A stretch of 64,000 nucleotides of DNA from Flammeovirga sp. OC4 (GCF_000812565.1 NZ_JTAM01000018.1:1-64000); one strand, 5' to 3'; shown: positions 26,901-36,412, counted from the first letter of the stretch. Notes: generated by a model from the letters alone, not told the origin. Numbers and translations are program-made.

Positions 26901-28322
26901 ATGAGACTTACATTTTGGGGAGCAGCCGAAAAGGTAACAGGTAGTATGACGTTACTGACTTTGGATGATGGATATCAAATATTAATTGATTGCGGGATAG
27001 ATATGTCAAATATGGCTGAAACGGACCCATTATACCCTACTTCAGCTTTACCTTTTGATGCTTCATTAGTCAATGTAGTTTTATTATCGCACGCCCATTT
27101 AGACCACTCGGGAAAACTTCCCAATTTATATAAAGAAGGATTTGAAGGACAAATTCTTTGTACCTCTGCCACTGCATCGCTTACTCAAATCCTATTGGAA
27201 GATTCTGCTCGTATCAACCAACGTAAGTTAAAGGCATACAGCAAAAGGAAATCCAGAGGTTTAAGTTTAGATCATTTCAACTTTATTCCCGAAAACCTCT
27301 ACACTACATCCGAAGTGAGTGACACCATGAAGGAAGTGGTGCCCATTCAGTTCAAAAGGAGGTTTAATATAAAGCCAGGAGTTTGGGTTACATTCCTTCC
27401 CGCAGGTCACCTTTTAGGTGCGGCGCATATTTTAGTGGAAGTAGAAGAAGGAGGAGTGGAAAAATCATTTCTCTTCTCTGGTGATATCGGAAGGAAAAAC
27501 TACCCTCTTTTACAAGATCCCATCGAATTGCCTCAAGCCGATTATGTAATTTGTGAAACTACCTATGGCAATAGAGAACATAGCAAAATCGATGATTCTA
27601 CAAAGGAATTACAAGAGGTCATCAAAAGGGCTTGTATTGATATTCCGGGACGTTTGATTATTCCAGCTTTCAGTATTGGAAGAACGCAAGCAGTACTTTT
27701 TGAATTACATAAACTCTTTGAAGAGGGGAAGTTACCAAGAATAAAGGTTTTTGCAGATTCTCCTTTAGCCATGCAGAGTAATAGGATCTACGAAGATTTC
27801 CTATATTTACTTAATCAAGAGGCCAAAGACTTCAAAGAAGATTACGACTCTTTATTCAATTTTGAAAATATTGAATACGCTCAGAAGCAAAATGATAGCA
27901 AGGCCATTTCTAATTATAATGAGCCCTATATCATTATTTCATCTTCTGGAATGTTAGAGGGAGGACGCATCCAACATCATATACAAGCAAATATGGAAAA
28001 TCCTTATGCCACTGTGCTTATGGTAGGTTTTTCTGCCGAAGGTACTCTTGGAGCAAGACTTCGGGATAATGAAGGCTATTTAAGGATTGGAAATGAAGAC
28101 TTGAAAGTCAATTGTAAAATTGAACAAACGGATTCTTTCAGTGGTCATGGAGATGTCAATGATCTACAAAACTTCATTCAACAGCAAGACAAAAATAAGG
28201 TCACACAAATCTTTTTAAATCATGGTGAGGAAGAATCCATGGTAGCATTTAAAGAAAGAATCGAAAATTTAGGATATAAAAACGTTGTGATCCCACAAAA
28301 GGGACATGAATTTATAGTATAA
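26901..28322 (+). CDS. MBL-fold beta-CASP hydrolase (CPSF/RNase-like)
   Basis: The 473-residue protein has the metal site HAHLDH (64-69), further ligands in AGHLLGAAH and FSGDIGR, a beta-CASP insert with TTYGNREH and FSIGRTQAV, and a C-terminal RMMBL segment (DSFSGHGDVNDL, LNHGEEES). This set is found in RNA-processing nucleases of the CPSF-73/TTHA0252 group, so it probably cuts RNA in the cytoplasm. It has no KH domain. It is the first gene of a rightward set, overlapping the DUF2520 gene by one base, so the two are coupled. Confidence 0.87.
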   Translation: MRLTFWGAAEKVTGSMTLLTLDDGYQILIDCGIDMSNMAETDPLYPTSALPFDASLVNVVLLSHAHLDHSGKLPNLYKEGFEGQILCTSATASLTQILLEDSARINQRKLKAYSKRKSRGLSLDHFNFIPENLYTTSEVSDTMKEVVPIQFKRRFNIKPGVWVTFLPAGHLLGAAHILVEVEEGGVEKSFLFSGDIGRKNYPLLQDPIELPQADYVICETTYGNREHSKIDDSTKELQEVIKRACIDIPGRLIIPAFSIGRTQAVLFELHKLFEEGKLPRIKVFADSPLAMQSNRIYEDFLYLLNQEAKDFKEDYDSLFNFENIEYAQKQNDSKAISNYNEPYIIISSSGMLEGGRIQHHIQANMENPYATVLMVGFSAEGTLGARLRDNEGYLRIGNEDLKVNCKIEQTDSFSGHGDVNDLQNFIQQQDKNKVTQIFLNHGEEESMVAFKERIENLGYKNVVIPQKGHEFIV

Positions 28323-29233
28323 TGATGAGGGTAACTTTAATAGGTTCGGGGAGAGTAGCTACTCACTTAGGTACGGTACTGGAAGATAAGGGTGTAGTGA
28401 TTGAAGAAGTGTACAGCAGAAATAAAAAGAACGCCAAAAAACTAGCGAAGAAGTTTTATGATGCACGACCTACTGATCAATTAGATTTTTCAGATAGTAT
28501 TGCTGAGATCTTTATCATAGCCGTTGCAGATAATGCCATTCAAGAAGTGGCTGATACTATCAAATTGCCAAATCATAAAGCAATTTTGGTACATACTTCA
28601 GGTGCTACACCTTTAGAAGTACTTTCAGGTAGCACTTTGTACACGGGTGTATTCTATCCTCTACAGACATTTTCTTTTGACAAAAAGATTAAATTTAGTG
28701 AAGTTCCTATCTGTATCGATGCTACTGCTAAAACTGCATTAGATCAGTTAGCACAATTGGCAGAAGTCATCACTCCAAAGGTGTTTCATTTGAATAGTGA
28801 AGAAAGAAAAAGGCTTCATATCGCAGCTGTTTTTGCTTGTAATTTCACAAATTATCTTCTTGAAGTTTCATCTCAAGTCATTGAGACTTCAGGTTTATCT
28901 TTTCAGGAACTTCAACCTCTTGTTCAAGAAACGATAGATAAAGCCTTCTCACTTCCTTCTCCTATTGATGGACAAACAGGACCCGCTGTACGTCATGATC
29001 ACAAGACAATCAAAAGACACTTAGATGTTTTGTCATTGGAGTCTGATGAATACAAATACTTATATGAACATTTTACAGACATTCTTCAAAATGAGAAAGG
29101 ACAGTATGTCAATGCTGAGATGATCAAAAAACTCCATGAATTGGAAGAACAAAAAGATCTACAAGCACAATTGAATGATATGGGCGACACGCTTTCTCAA
29201 GAAGATGAAGATTATCTTGATTTAGAAGAATAA
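28322..29233 (+). CDS. Rossmann-fold DUF2520 protein
   Basis: The 303-residue protein has an N-terminal NAD(P)-binding motif (VTLIGSGRVATHLG) like that of ProC or 6-phosphogluconate dehydrogenases. A DUF2520 helical domain follows, with FYPLQTFS (near 117) and a HIAAVFACNFTNYL segment. Family members are presumed oxidoreductases of unknown substrate. The tail is acidic and rich in E and D. Two ATG codons in a row at 28322 and 28325 are equally possible starts. It is coupled to the upstream hydrolase by a one-base overlap. Confidence 0.85.
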   Translation: MMRVTLIGSGRVATHLGTVLEDKGVVIEEVYSRNKKNAKKLAKKFYDARPTDQLDFSDSIAEIFIIAVADNAIQEVADTIKLPNHKAILVHTSGATPLEVLSGSTLYTGVFYPLQTFSFDKKIKFSEVPICIDATAKTALDQLAQLAEVITPKVFHLNSEERKRLHIAAVFACNFTNYLLEVSSQVIETSGLSFQELQPLVQETIDKAFSLPSPIDGQTGPAVRHDHKTIKRHLDVLSLESDEYKYLYEHFTDILQNEKGQYVNAEMIKKLHELEEQKDLQAQLNDMGDTLSQEDEDYLDLEE

Positions 29234-29275
29234 AAAATAGGGTAATCATTGGAAAAAAACGCTTTTAAAAGAAAA

Positions 29276-29932
29276 ATGATTATCCAAACCTTATCAAAAA
29301 GAGGGCATCAACATGAAAACAATGAAGATGCTCTTTTCTATCGTGTTCTTCAGAATAGATTTGTAATTAGTGCCGTGATGGACGGTTGTTCCTCTGCCAT
29401 TGAAAGTCAGTTTGCTTCTTTGCTCTTTAAAAAGGTATTGAGTAATTCATGTCTGCGTTTATTATCACACCATAGCAGCTTAGATGATTTAAACCTTTCT
29501 ATGATTGGAAAAGAAATCCTACATTCTTTTTTCACCCAAATACAATTGACTCAACGATTACTTTCATTAAGCTACGATGAATTGGCGAGTACTTTACTCT
29601 TAAATGTAACGGATACAAATACCAAATACACGGTAACTTATTGTGCTGGAGATGGTTTGATAGGCGTTGATGGTCATTGGAAAAAAATAGACCAAAATAA
29701 TGTTCCTGACTTTTTATGCTACCATTTACAGCATAGTTTCCAAAACTGGTTCAATCATCATATTGTCCATTTCACCCATCACTTTAAAGAATCTGTTGTC
29801 ATCAGTACAGATGGTATTTATAGTTTCAAGGGCAAGATTAATTTGGACACCATTCATTATGAGTATATCTCAGAACTTTGTTCATCCAAGGAGCATTATG
29901 ACGATATTAGTATGGTCTTTATTCAACTTTGA
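29276..29932 (+). CDS. PP2C-like serine/threonine phosphatase
   Basis: The protein has 218 residues from the ATG at 29276; a TTG at 29249 would add nine basic residues not needed by the fold. PP2C landmarks are visible: HENNEDALF, VMDGCSSA in place of the usual DGMGG or DGHGG, STDGIYSF, and a final YDDISMVF. The metal-binding Asp residues are kept, so activity is likely, but the motif is divergent. The substrate is unknown. It follows the DUF2520 gene by 42 bases and ends three bases before the convergent glycosylase gene. Confidence 0.72.
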   Translation: MIIQTLSKRGHQHENNEDALFYRVLQNRFVISAVMDGCSSAIESQFASLLFKKVLSNSCLRLLSHHSSLDDLNLSMIGKEILHSFFTQIQLTQRLLSLSYDELASTLLLNVTDTNTKYTVTYCAGDGLIGVDGHWKKIDQNNVPDFLCYHLQHSFQNWFNHHIVHFTHHFKESVVISTDGIYSFKGKINLDTIHYEYISELCSSKEHYDDISMVFIQL

Positions 29933-29935
29933 AAA

Positions 29936-30574
29936 TTATTTAGAAATAGGATCATTTAACTCCTCTATCGCTCCACCTGCAATAGCCCATAGATATAAGC
30001 TGGCCACAGAACCGTAAGGAGAAAAGCGTTTCTTATATTTCAAAAATCTTTCTTTTGAAACCTCTCTATGACGATATAACATTCTTATGCCTCTAATAAT
30101 TGCTAAATCACCATACGATAAAATGTCTTTTCTTTGCATTGAAAAGATCATGAGCATCTCTGCTGTCCATTCACCTATTCCTTTTAAGGAAGAAAGTGCT
30201 TCAATTACTGATTCATCTGACTGTTGCTGTAAACACTCAATATCAAATTCATTGGTAATTACCTTTGATGTAAAATTTTTGATGTAAGATACTTTTCGGA
30301 AAGAAATCCCAATACTTTGTAAAGATTCATCAGACAGTTTCTCAATGTTCTCTGCTGTCACATCTCCTATTTTATCTTTTAGCCTTTCCCAAATGGTTTC
30401 TTGTGCCCTTGTGGAGATTTGTTGACCAATAATAATTTTAATGATGGAAGAAAATAGATCTGGATTAACGCTCCGATGAATCATACCTATTCTCTCAATG
30501 GCTGCTTTTAGTTTTTTATCTTTTTTCTTAAGAAACTCTATTTCTATTTCACTGTATTGGAAGTATTCTGACAT
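29936..30574 (-). CDS. AlkA-type DNA-3-methyladenine glycosylase
   Basis: The 212-residue protein carries the helix-hairpin-helix LKGIGEWTAEM and the catalytic Asp in SYGDLAIIRG (near 156), the HhH-GPD signature. IIGQQISTRAQ is the usual upstream helix. It removes alkylated bases to start base-excision repair. It lacks the N-terminal domain of E. coli AlkA, as many short bacterial members do. It is a single gene, convergent with the PP2C-like gene. Confidence 0.88.
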   Translation of the reverse strand: MSEYFQYSEIEIEFLKKKDKKLKAAIERIGMIHRSVNPDLFSSIIKIIIGQQISTRAQETIWERLKDKIGDVTAENIEKLSDESLQSIGISFRKVSYIKNFTSKVITNEFDIECLQQQSDESVIEALSSLKGIGEWTAEMLMIFSMQRKDILSYGDLAIIRGIRMLYRHREVSKERFLKYKKRFSPYGSVASLYLWAIAGGAIEELNDPISK

Positions 30575-30678
30575 TTTACCTTTAGTTATTAGAATAATAT
30601 GAATGTTGTAAAATAAGTTTTTCGTTAATTCATTTAATTTCTATTATAATAAATTGATAGCATATTATGGTTCGCGAG

Positions 30679-30705
30679 GACGTTGCAATGCAACGACCCT
30701 ACAGA
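30679..30705. repeat. Short dispersed palindromic motif (copy 2)
   Basis: The sequence gacgttgcaatgcaac then gaccctaca matches 3079-3106. The palindrome centre is GTTGC-AAT-GCAAC, with outer GG/CC pairing (GGaCG...CGaCC, 30678-30698). It runs directly into the 275-bp repeat; in the second copy of that repeat (53034) the palindrome is absent. Confidence 0.45.
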
Positions 30706-30976
30706 ACTGCATTTTAGAAGATAATTATTAAACCCTATTTTTTTGATCTGTAATCAGGCAGTCATTTAGTAGTATCTAAATCGGCCTTGAAGGGAAAAGC
30801 GTTAAGAATTTCATGTATAGAGCCGTTAAAAATGATTTTCTTGTTTGAGCTTTAGCGAGTTTAAAATCATTTAGGCGAAAGAAATGAAATTTAGCTTTTG
30901 ACTTCTAAGCCTTGAATTTTTTGCTTCGTTTTTGTGTTAAGACAAAAATGAAGAAGAAGGAAGCTTGGAAGTAGAC
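30697..30976 (+). repeat. Dispersed 275-bp non-coding repeat, copy A
   Basis: This matches 53034-53306 in the same orientation. Over 30770-30839 only about three bases differ. There is no open frame of note. Near the middle, 10-bp inverted repeats (AAATGATTTT 30830-30839, AAAATCATTT 30863-30872) enclose a 23-nt core that is reverse-complemented relative to copy B. The 3' end can form another hairpin (GCTTCgTTTTTGT...GACAAAAAtGAAG). It could be a structured RNA or a MITE-like element. It occupies much of the 30575-31305 spacer; the rest shows only a terminator. Confidence 0.75.
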
Positions 30977-31126
30977 CCTATAAAGTTTAGAAGAAATATG
31001 AATTATAATTTAACGAAAACTTAGTTTAAAACGTAACGAGCAGCTGAACCTTTAAAATTGGAAAACTGCTAAAATTCAAATATAAGCAGTTGCAACTTCA
31101 AATGATAGAGATTAGAATTAGGGCAA

Positions 31127-31162
31127 TAAAAAAACAGTGATGGATCATTAACCCATCACTGT
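31127..31162 (-). terminator. Terminator of the MoxR/VWA operon
   Basis: ACAGTGATGG and CCATCACTGT (31133-31143 region and 31153-31162) form a 10-bp stem followed on the minus strand by seven T. It lies about 145 bases after the stop of the MoxR-type gene. Confidence 0.82.
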
Positions 31163-31305
31163 CACAACTAAATTGATATGATTATCATAATTGTTATATC
31201 TAACAACTACTATTTTTTTATACTCACTATTTTTAACGGCGTTACAAATAGATCGATTTACCCTAAAAGGTCTTTTATTATACCAATTTGTCCAAGTTGT
31301 GTTTT

Positions 31306-32808
31306 TTATAAATCTTCATCATCCGAAAAGTTCATCATACCTGTCAGTAAATCGGAGAAACTCATACTTGAGGTAAGATTATGTTTACTTAACTGACTAA
31401 ATTCGGCTAAACCATGCAGTACAAATTCCATTCTGTAGTAAATTTCATCTACAGGCTCATTCGGATATTTTTTCTCTACAATTGCTCTAAGGTTCGGAAC
31501 TGAATCCAATACCTTTCTAAATTTCTCATTACTCGAAGCATGAATCAAATCCACTTTATAACCTTCTCCAAACCACTCTACGATAGGCTGGTATAAATTA
31601 TCTCCAAGCTTTTTGGCCTGTTCGGGAGATGGGAAGTAATTAGTAAATTGTTTTCTGATTGCTTTACTGATAAGACTTTGTGCAACCTCACCCGCTCCCT
31701 CTTGCTCTCCTTCGTATACCAATTCAATCTTTCCAGTAATGGCAGGTATAGTCCCTATAAGGTCCGCTACCCTTACATAAGTTGCACTTTCATTATTGAT
31801 TAAAAGTCTACGCTCTGCTGAAGAGTACAAGTTTTCAAGTGCAGAAATTGTTAAACGGGCTGAAACTCCACTTTTTTCATCCACAAACTCATTGGCTCTC
31901 GCTTCAAAAGCAATTTGTTCTATTAAATTACGAGTGATATCGTTGATTTTGATTGCATCCTTTTGTGAAGGTTTAATATTAGCCTCTTGCTCGGTGATCT
32001 TCTTCGCAATCTGTAAGTCTTTAGGATAATGTGTTATAATTTGTGTCTCGATCCTATCTTTTAAAGGTGTGACAATGCTACCACGATTTGTATAATCTTC
32101 CGGGTTGGCTGTAAATACAAATTGGATATCCAACGGTAATCTTAGTTTGAAACCTCTTATTTGAATATCCCCTTCTTGTAATATATTGAAAAGAGAAACC
32201 TGAATTCTTGGTTGTAAATCAGGCAATTCATTGATCACAAATAAACCTCTGTGCGATCGAGGAATTAACCCATAATGAATAACTCTTTCATCGGAGTAAC
32301 TTAATTTATTTGCCGCAGCTTTAATAGGGTCAATGTCACCAATCAAGTCAGCAACACTTACATCTGGCGTTGCTAATTTTTCAGTGTAACGGTCATCTCT
32401 CGACCACCATTCAATTTCTGTCTCATCTCCTTTTGTATTGATGAGTTCTTTTGCTTTAAATGATAAAGGCGCTAGTGGATCATCATTCAGTTCTGTTCCT
32501 TTCACTACCGGAATTAAATCATCTAAAAGATTGATGAGCAATCGAGCAATTCTAGTTTTTGCTTGACCCCTCAAACCCAATAAATTGATGTTATGCATTG
32601 ACAAAATTCCTCTTTCAAGTTCCGGAATAACAGTCTCCTCATAACCCCAAATCTCTGGAAAAGGACTTTCATTTTGCTTTAATTTTTCTATTAAATTATC
32701 CCTTAATTCTTGTTTAACGGATTTGGATTGATAACCTGAAGCTTTTAATTCACCAAGCGTTTGAATCTGTTTTTTTTCCTCTGTAGAAAGTTGAGTGTAA
32801 TTTTTCAT
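31306..32808 (-). CDS. MoxR/Mg-chelatase-like AAA+ ATPase
   Basis: The 500-residue protein has a P-loop GLRGQAKT (78-85) with Ala where Gly is usual, a Walker B reading LFVINELPDL (Asn-Glu rather than Asp-Glu), and a sensor segment TANPEDYTNRG, as in the ChlI-like clade of AAA+ proteins. A helical C-terminal region follows. Such ATPases work with a VWA protein as a chaperone or metal-insertion machine. The VWA gene lies 12 bases upstream. There is no chlorophyll or cobalamin gene nearby, so a true magnesium or cobalt chelatase is unlikely. Confidence 0.85.
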   Translation of the reverse strand: MKNYTQLSTEEKKQIQTLGELKASGYQSKSVKQELRDNLIEKLKQNESPFPEIWGYEETVIPELERGILSMHNINLLGLRGQAKTRIARLLINLLDDLIPVVKGTELNDDPLAPLSFKAKELINTKGDETEIEWWSRDDRYTEKLATPDVSVADLIGDIDPIKAAANKLSYSDERVIHYGLIPRSHRGLFVINELPDLQPRIQVSLFNILQEGDIQIRGFKLRLPLDIQFVFTANPEDYTNRGSIVTPLKDRIETQIITHYPKDLQIAKKITEQEANIKPSQKDAIKINDITRNLIEQIAFEARANEFVDEKSGVSARLTISALENLYSSAERRLLINNESATYVRVADLIGTIPAITGKIELVYEGEQEGAGEVAQSLISKAIRKQFTNYFPSPEQAKKLGDNLYQPIVEWFGEGYKVDLIHASSNEKFRKVLDSVPNLRAIVEKKYPNEPVDEIYYRMEFVLHGLAEFSQLSKHNLTSSMSFSDLLTGMMNFSDDEDL

Positions 32809-32820
32809 GTATTTCTTTAT

Positions 32821-33921
32821 TTATCTTTTTTTCTTGTTTCTGCTGTAATCACTAAATATCATATCTCCCAAACCTTTTAAGCCACTATAATAGGCGTTTC
32901 CGTTATTGGCTTGAGTAAATTCCTGAACAAACTGTTGTAAATAAGGATCAGAAGCAATCATAAAAGTGGTCACTGGTATTTTCAACCTACGGGCCTGAGC
33001 CGCCAAATTGAGCGTTTTATTGACGATTTTACGATCCAATCCAAAACTATTTTTATAGTACTTCGCTCCCTCTTTTATACAAGAAGGTTTCCCATCCGTA
33101 ATCATAAAAATTTGTTTGTTGGTCGTTTTCTTTCTTCTCAAAAGATCCATGGCCAACTCCAAACCTGCTACTGTATTGGTATGGTATGGCCCTACTTGTA
33201 AATAAGGAAGATCTTTGATGTTGATTTGCCAAGCATCATTCCCAAAAACGATGATATCAAGTGTATCTTTTTTATATTTTCGCTTGATCATTTCTGCCAA
33301 GGCCATCGCCACTTTCTTTGCTGGAGTTATTCTGTCCTCACCATATAAAATCATAGAGTGGGAAATATCAATCATCAAAACAGTAGAAGTCTGTGTTCTA
33401 TACTCCTTCTCTACTACCTCAAGATCGTCTTCATTGATCGAAAAATCATCAATACCATGATTGACTTGAGCATTGCGGATAGAGTCTGTCATTGAGATTT
33501 GACTCAAGGCATCTCCAAATTCAAAAGCACGTTTATCAGGTGTAAATTCATCTCCTTTATTACCTGCAAATGGTGTTTTGTGATCACCAGAGCCTCCTTT
33601 TTTTAATTTACCAAAAATCTCATCTAATGCTTGTTGACGTATACTTTGTTCACTTTTTGGAGTGATTGTCACGTCTCCGGTTTGGGTTGGGTTTTCCTTT
33701 ATGTAACCGTTTTTCTTGAGATCATCATAAAAGTCACCCATGCCATAACTGTCATTCGTGAGATTGTATTGTTTATCAAGATCATTCATCCATGATAATG
33801 TTTCTGAAACATCACCTGAAGTAATATTGATCAGTTCTAAAAATATTTTTAAGAGTTCTTGAAAGGTATTATTTTGTTTATTTTCTGGTGGGATATATTG
33901 TGTAAACCTATAACCACTCAT
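32821..33921 (-). CDS. VWA-domain protein, partner of the MoxR-like ATPase
   Basis: The 366-residue cytoplasmic protein has a helical, charged N-terminal half (1-170). A C-terminal von Willebrand A domain has the full MIDAS metal site: DISHS (near 183), the Thr-containing loop (VGPYHTNTVAGL) and ITDGKPS. No signal peptide or membrane helix is seen. It is the first gene of the operon. MoxR-VWA pairs act on client proteins, often to mature or remodel them; the client here is not encoded next to it. Confidence 0.87.
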   Translation of the reverse strand: MSGYRFTQYIPPENKQNNTFQELLKIFLELINITSGDVSETLSWMNDLDKQYNLTNDSYGMGDFYDDLKKNGYIKENPTQTGDVTITPKSEQSIRQQALDEIFGKLKKGGSGDHKTPFAGNKGDEFTPDKRAFEFGDALSQISMTDSIRNAQVNHGIDDFSINEDDLEVVEKEYRTQTSTVLMIDISHSMILYGEDRITPAKKVAMALAEMIKRKYKKDTLDIIVFGNDAWQINIKDLPYLQVGPYHTNTVAGLELAMDLLRRKKTTNKQIFMITDGKPSCIKEGAKYYKNSFGLDRKIVNKTLNLAAQARRLKIPVTTFMIASDPYLQQFVQEFTQANNGNAYYSGLKGLGDMIFSDYSRNKKKR

Positions 33922-34161
33922 AGCATATTTGTTGTTTAAAGTTGAAGATGAGTTAATCTTAGAGTAAATAATTATATGTTTTTCTATAAAAATTGACTTA
34001 AGCTAAAACAAGATAACAAAAAAGGAACAGTTAAGTGTTTTATTTTGTTTTCGAATTATTTCAATTCGTAGAAAGCTAAGTTCATTTTCTTATTATTATG
34101 GATTCACTTATGAATATTGAAAGTCTGTTTATTCTGGGTTTTCTTAATCTTTTCAATACTG

Positions 34162-34177
34162 AGAAGAAGGAAGCTTG
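34162..34177 (+). repeat. Possible 3' remnant of the 275-bp repeat
   Basis: The 16-base string agaagaaggaagcttg is identical to the 3' end of copy A (30952-30967). The preceding 25 bases (ttcttaatcttttcaat) are only vaguely similar. It may be a decayed third copy or chance. The rest of the 33922-34339 spacer shows no gene. Confidence 0.3.
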
Positions 34178-34339
34178 ACTTTAATCATTTTGACGCTAAT
34201 TCATTAAAGAATAGTCTTATTCCAATTTTAATTTGAAGTTTACTTACATTTATTAGCAATTAACGTTATATTACTCATTGCAATAAGATTTACCTGGCCA
34301 ATATATTTTTTAATGACAAACTTATTTATTGAATAAATT

Positions 34340-34951
34340 ATGGAAACAGAGAAAAACTATCACGATTATGTGATTAAAGAAGGCGAATTCATTGGTGACT
34401 TTGAGACTATGTACAAAGAATGTAAAGACCCGTGGACCCAATCTACACAACCCAACAATTACTCCCGACTATCAGGTATTCTTCATATGAGAAATTTTGA
34501 TATAAAGTCACTTGTTGAATGTGGCTGCGGTTTGGGCTACTATGCCGAATGGGTCTATAGAGAAACAGGTATTATCCCTAAAAGTATTGATATTTCAGAA
34601 ACAGCAATAACAAGAGCCAATTCGTTATTTCCTCACTTAGATTTTCAAGTGGGTGATATTACCAAAAGTTTGGAGATGTATAAAGAATACGATTGCATCC
34701 TTCTCAGTGAGATTATATGGTATATCCTTCCAGATCTTGAAGGTTTATTCAAGACACTAAAAGAACATTTTTCTGGTAAATATTTAATGGTCAATCAAGT
34801 TTTTTATAAAGGTACCCAAAAGTATGGTACTGATTATTTTACTTCGATGGAAGAGATGATTGAATATTTTCCTTTTGATTGCGTAGCTAAAGTTGAAGCC
34901 ACAAAAAAAACAGATACTACAATTGAAACCTCGGTATTATTCCAGATTTAA
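34340..34951 (+). CDS. Class I SAM-dependent methyltransferase
   Basis: The 203-residue protein has the SAM motif VECGCGLGYYAEW (near 59), an acidic end to strand 2 (SIDIS), motif II (FQVGDITK) and a post-motif (DCILLSEIIWYI). This arrangement is found in NodS/SAM_MT-type small-molecule methyltransferases. The substrate cannot be told. It stands alone and converges on the Omp85-type gene with 24 bases between them. Confidence 0.8.
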   Translation: METEKNYHDYVIKEGEFIGDFETMYKECKDPWTQSTQPNNYSRLSGILHMRNFDIKSLVECGCGLGYYAEWVYRETGIIPKSIDISETAITRANSLFPHLDFQVGDITKSLEMYKEYDCILLSEIIWYILPDLEGLFKTLKEHFSGKYLMVNQVFYKGTQKYGTDYFTSMEEMIEYFPFDCVAKVEATKKTDTTIETSVLFQI

Positions 34952-34975
34952 AGAAATAAAAATGATCAACAAAGT

Positions 34976-36130
34976 TTAAAAAGCTTCTCTACTTGTAAGC
35001 CATAAGCCTTGTTGGTCATAATTTCCAAAACCGTAATCAATTCTGAAATTCAACTTCATATTTTCAACTAACTGAAATCTAAATCCCATTCCTAAAGTGT
35101 ATTTCACGTTTTCAAATGCATTCGTTCCATTGGAGCCATAAACATTACCCACACTGGCAAAAGTAACCAATCCAACTCTCCACCATAGATGTCTTCTGTA
35201 TTCCACCTGAGCCAAATAATAGTTTTTATCAATGAAACGATTGGGTTGAGCAATACTCCTCATCTTCTTTGAACCACCTAGCGTATTAAGATAATAGAAA
35301 GGTATGTTTCCACTTTTCATATGAAATGCACCAAAGAAACCTAATATATTTTTTTCATTTTTTATTTTGAAAAAGTGACTGACTTCAGAATAGAAATGCC
35401 AAAAAACATAATCGTTACCCAACATTTTAGGATAAGCTGTAATGGAAGTTACCAATAAGCTCCCTTTTGTAGGATATACAATGTTATCTCTGGTATCGAA
35501 TTTCAATATAGGCCCTAGCCCGAAATTAAAACCTCCTGCAATCCCCTCTGATGTTTCATAGAGATGAGGTACACTTTCTACGTTTTCAATGGTGTTATTT
35601 TGGATGTCATAATGAAGTCCTAAAAAGAGCGTTTCAGTCAATTCATAACTTACTTCCCCAAAAGTTGAAAAGCGTCTATTAAAATAAGAAGTGGTATCAG
35701 TAGGCGTTTCTTCGTTAATGCCGTAATAGGTATTTGGAACGTTTTGATACACTCCATTGAAATACATATTAAACTTTCCTTTACCAAACATAATCAAGCT
35801 TGCATCCAGGTTGAAAAGTCCTTTTGTCGATACTGAAAATGAAGGGATGAAAGTAGTTGGACGGTTGTATTTTTTTTGACTTTTACTAGATGTATCCTTG
35901 TCATTAAAGGTCACTACGGGCATGACTCCAATGGATATTCCCTCCTGTTCACTAAACCCACCTATGGGATAAAAAACAGAAGAAAACCTTTCATTCCTGT
36001 ATGTAATCAACTCTAATAATTTGTCAACTAGATTTGGATGAGGTTCGGGTTCTTTGTTGTCTTCATCATGTTCTTGCCCATAGCTGTACGTGCAAGAAAA
36101 TAAGAGAAATACTACGATGGTTAATTTCAT
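34976..36130 (-). CDS. Omp85/surface-antigen-type outer-membrane beta-barrel
   Basis: The 384-residue protein has a signal peptide ending SYGQ. Alternating beta-strands follow, with FDTRDNIVYPTKGS and LGGSKKMRSIAQPNRF...YYLAQVEYRRH, the hallmark strands and lid-loop turn of the BamA/TamA C-terminal barrel (bacterial surface antigen). POTRA domains are missing, since the protein is too short, so it is a stand-alone 16-strand-type barrel. It sits in the outer membrane; its cargo is unknown. The C-terminus ends in F as expected for outer-membrane proteins. Confidence 0.82.
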   Translation of the reverse strand: MKLTIVVFLLFSCTYSYGQEHDEDNKEPEPHPNLVDKLLELITYRNERFSSVFYPIGGFSEQEGISIGVMPVVTFNDKDTSSKSQKKYNRPTTFIPSFSVSTKGLFNLDASLIMFGKGKFNMYFNGVYQNVPNTYYGINEETPTDTTSYFNRRFSTFGEVSYELTETLFLGLHYDIQNNTIENVESVPHLYETSEGIAGGFNFGLGPILKFDTRDNIVYPTKGSLLVTSITAYPKMLGNDYVFWHFYSEVSHFFKIKNEKNILGFFGAFHMKSGNIPFYYLNTLGGSKKMRSIAQPNRFIDKNYYLAQVEYRRHLWWRVGLVTFASVGNVYGSNGTNAFENVKYTLGMGFRFQLVENMKLNFRIDYGFGNYDQQGLWLTSREAF

Positions 36131-36365
36131 TGAGTGTTAATGGGTGTGTTGGAAAATAATGAAATAGTATTTGAAAATGAGCTGGTTTTTGTAATTATAT
36201 TCAATTTACGGGTTTTTAATGGATTAATTTTACATATGTAATAATTCAACCTAATAAACCATAAATCAGAAAAAAAAGTTTTCATTAACGTAACATTCTC
36301 ATCACTTTATTGTCCCTAACCAATTTTATAATCACTTTTAGTACAGCATCTATTTTTATTTTTCA

Positions 36366-36396
36366 CAAAAAAAACTCACTACTTAAAGGTAGTGAG
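36366..36396 (-). terminator. Terminator after the small hypothetical gene
   Basis: CTCACTAC and GTAGTGAG (36375-36382 and 36389-36396) form a perfect 8-bp stem followed on the minus strand by eight T. It lies 17 bases after the stop of the 106-residue protein, supporting that gene. Confidence 0.8.
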
Positions 36397-36412
36397 GTTG
36401 TAAGAATTTTGT

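Noticed and set aside
30830-30872. Active phase-variable promoter switch
   Set aside because: The core is only 23 nt, no recombinase gene lies in the window, and no promoter-like sequence was seen inside it, so only the opposite orientations are claimed.
31306-33921. Magnesium or cobalt chelatase for tetrapyrrole synthesis
   Set aside because: The large CobN/ChlH subunit and any pigment or cobalamin genes are absent; a MoxR/VWA chaperone pair fits better.
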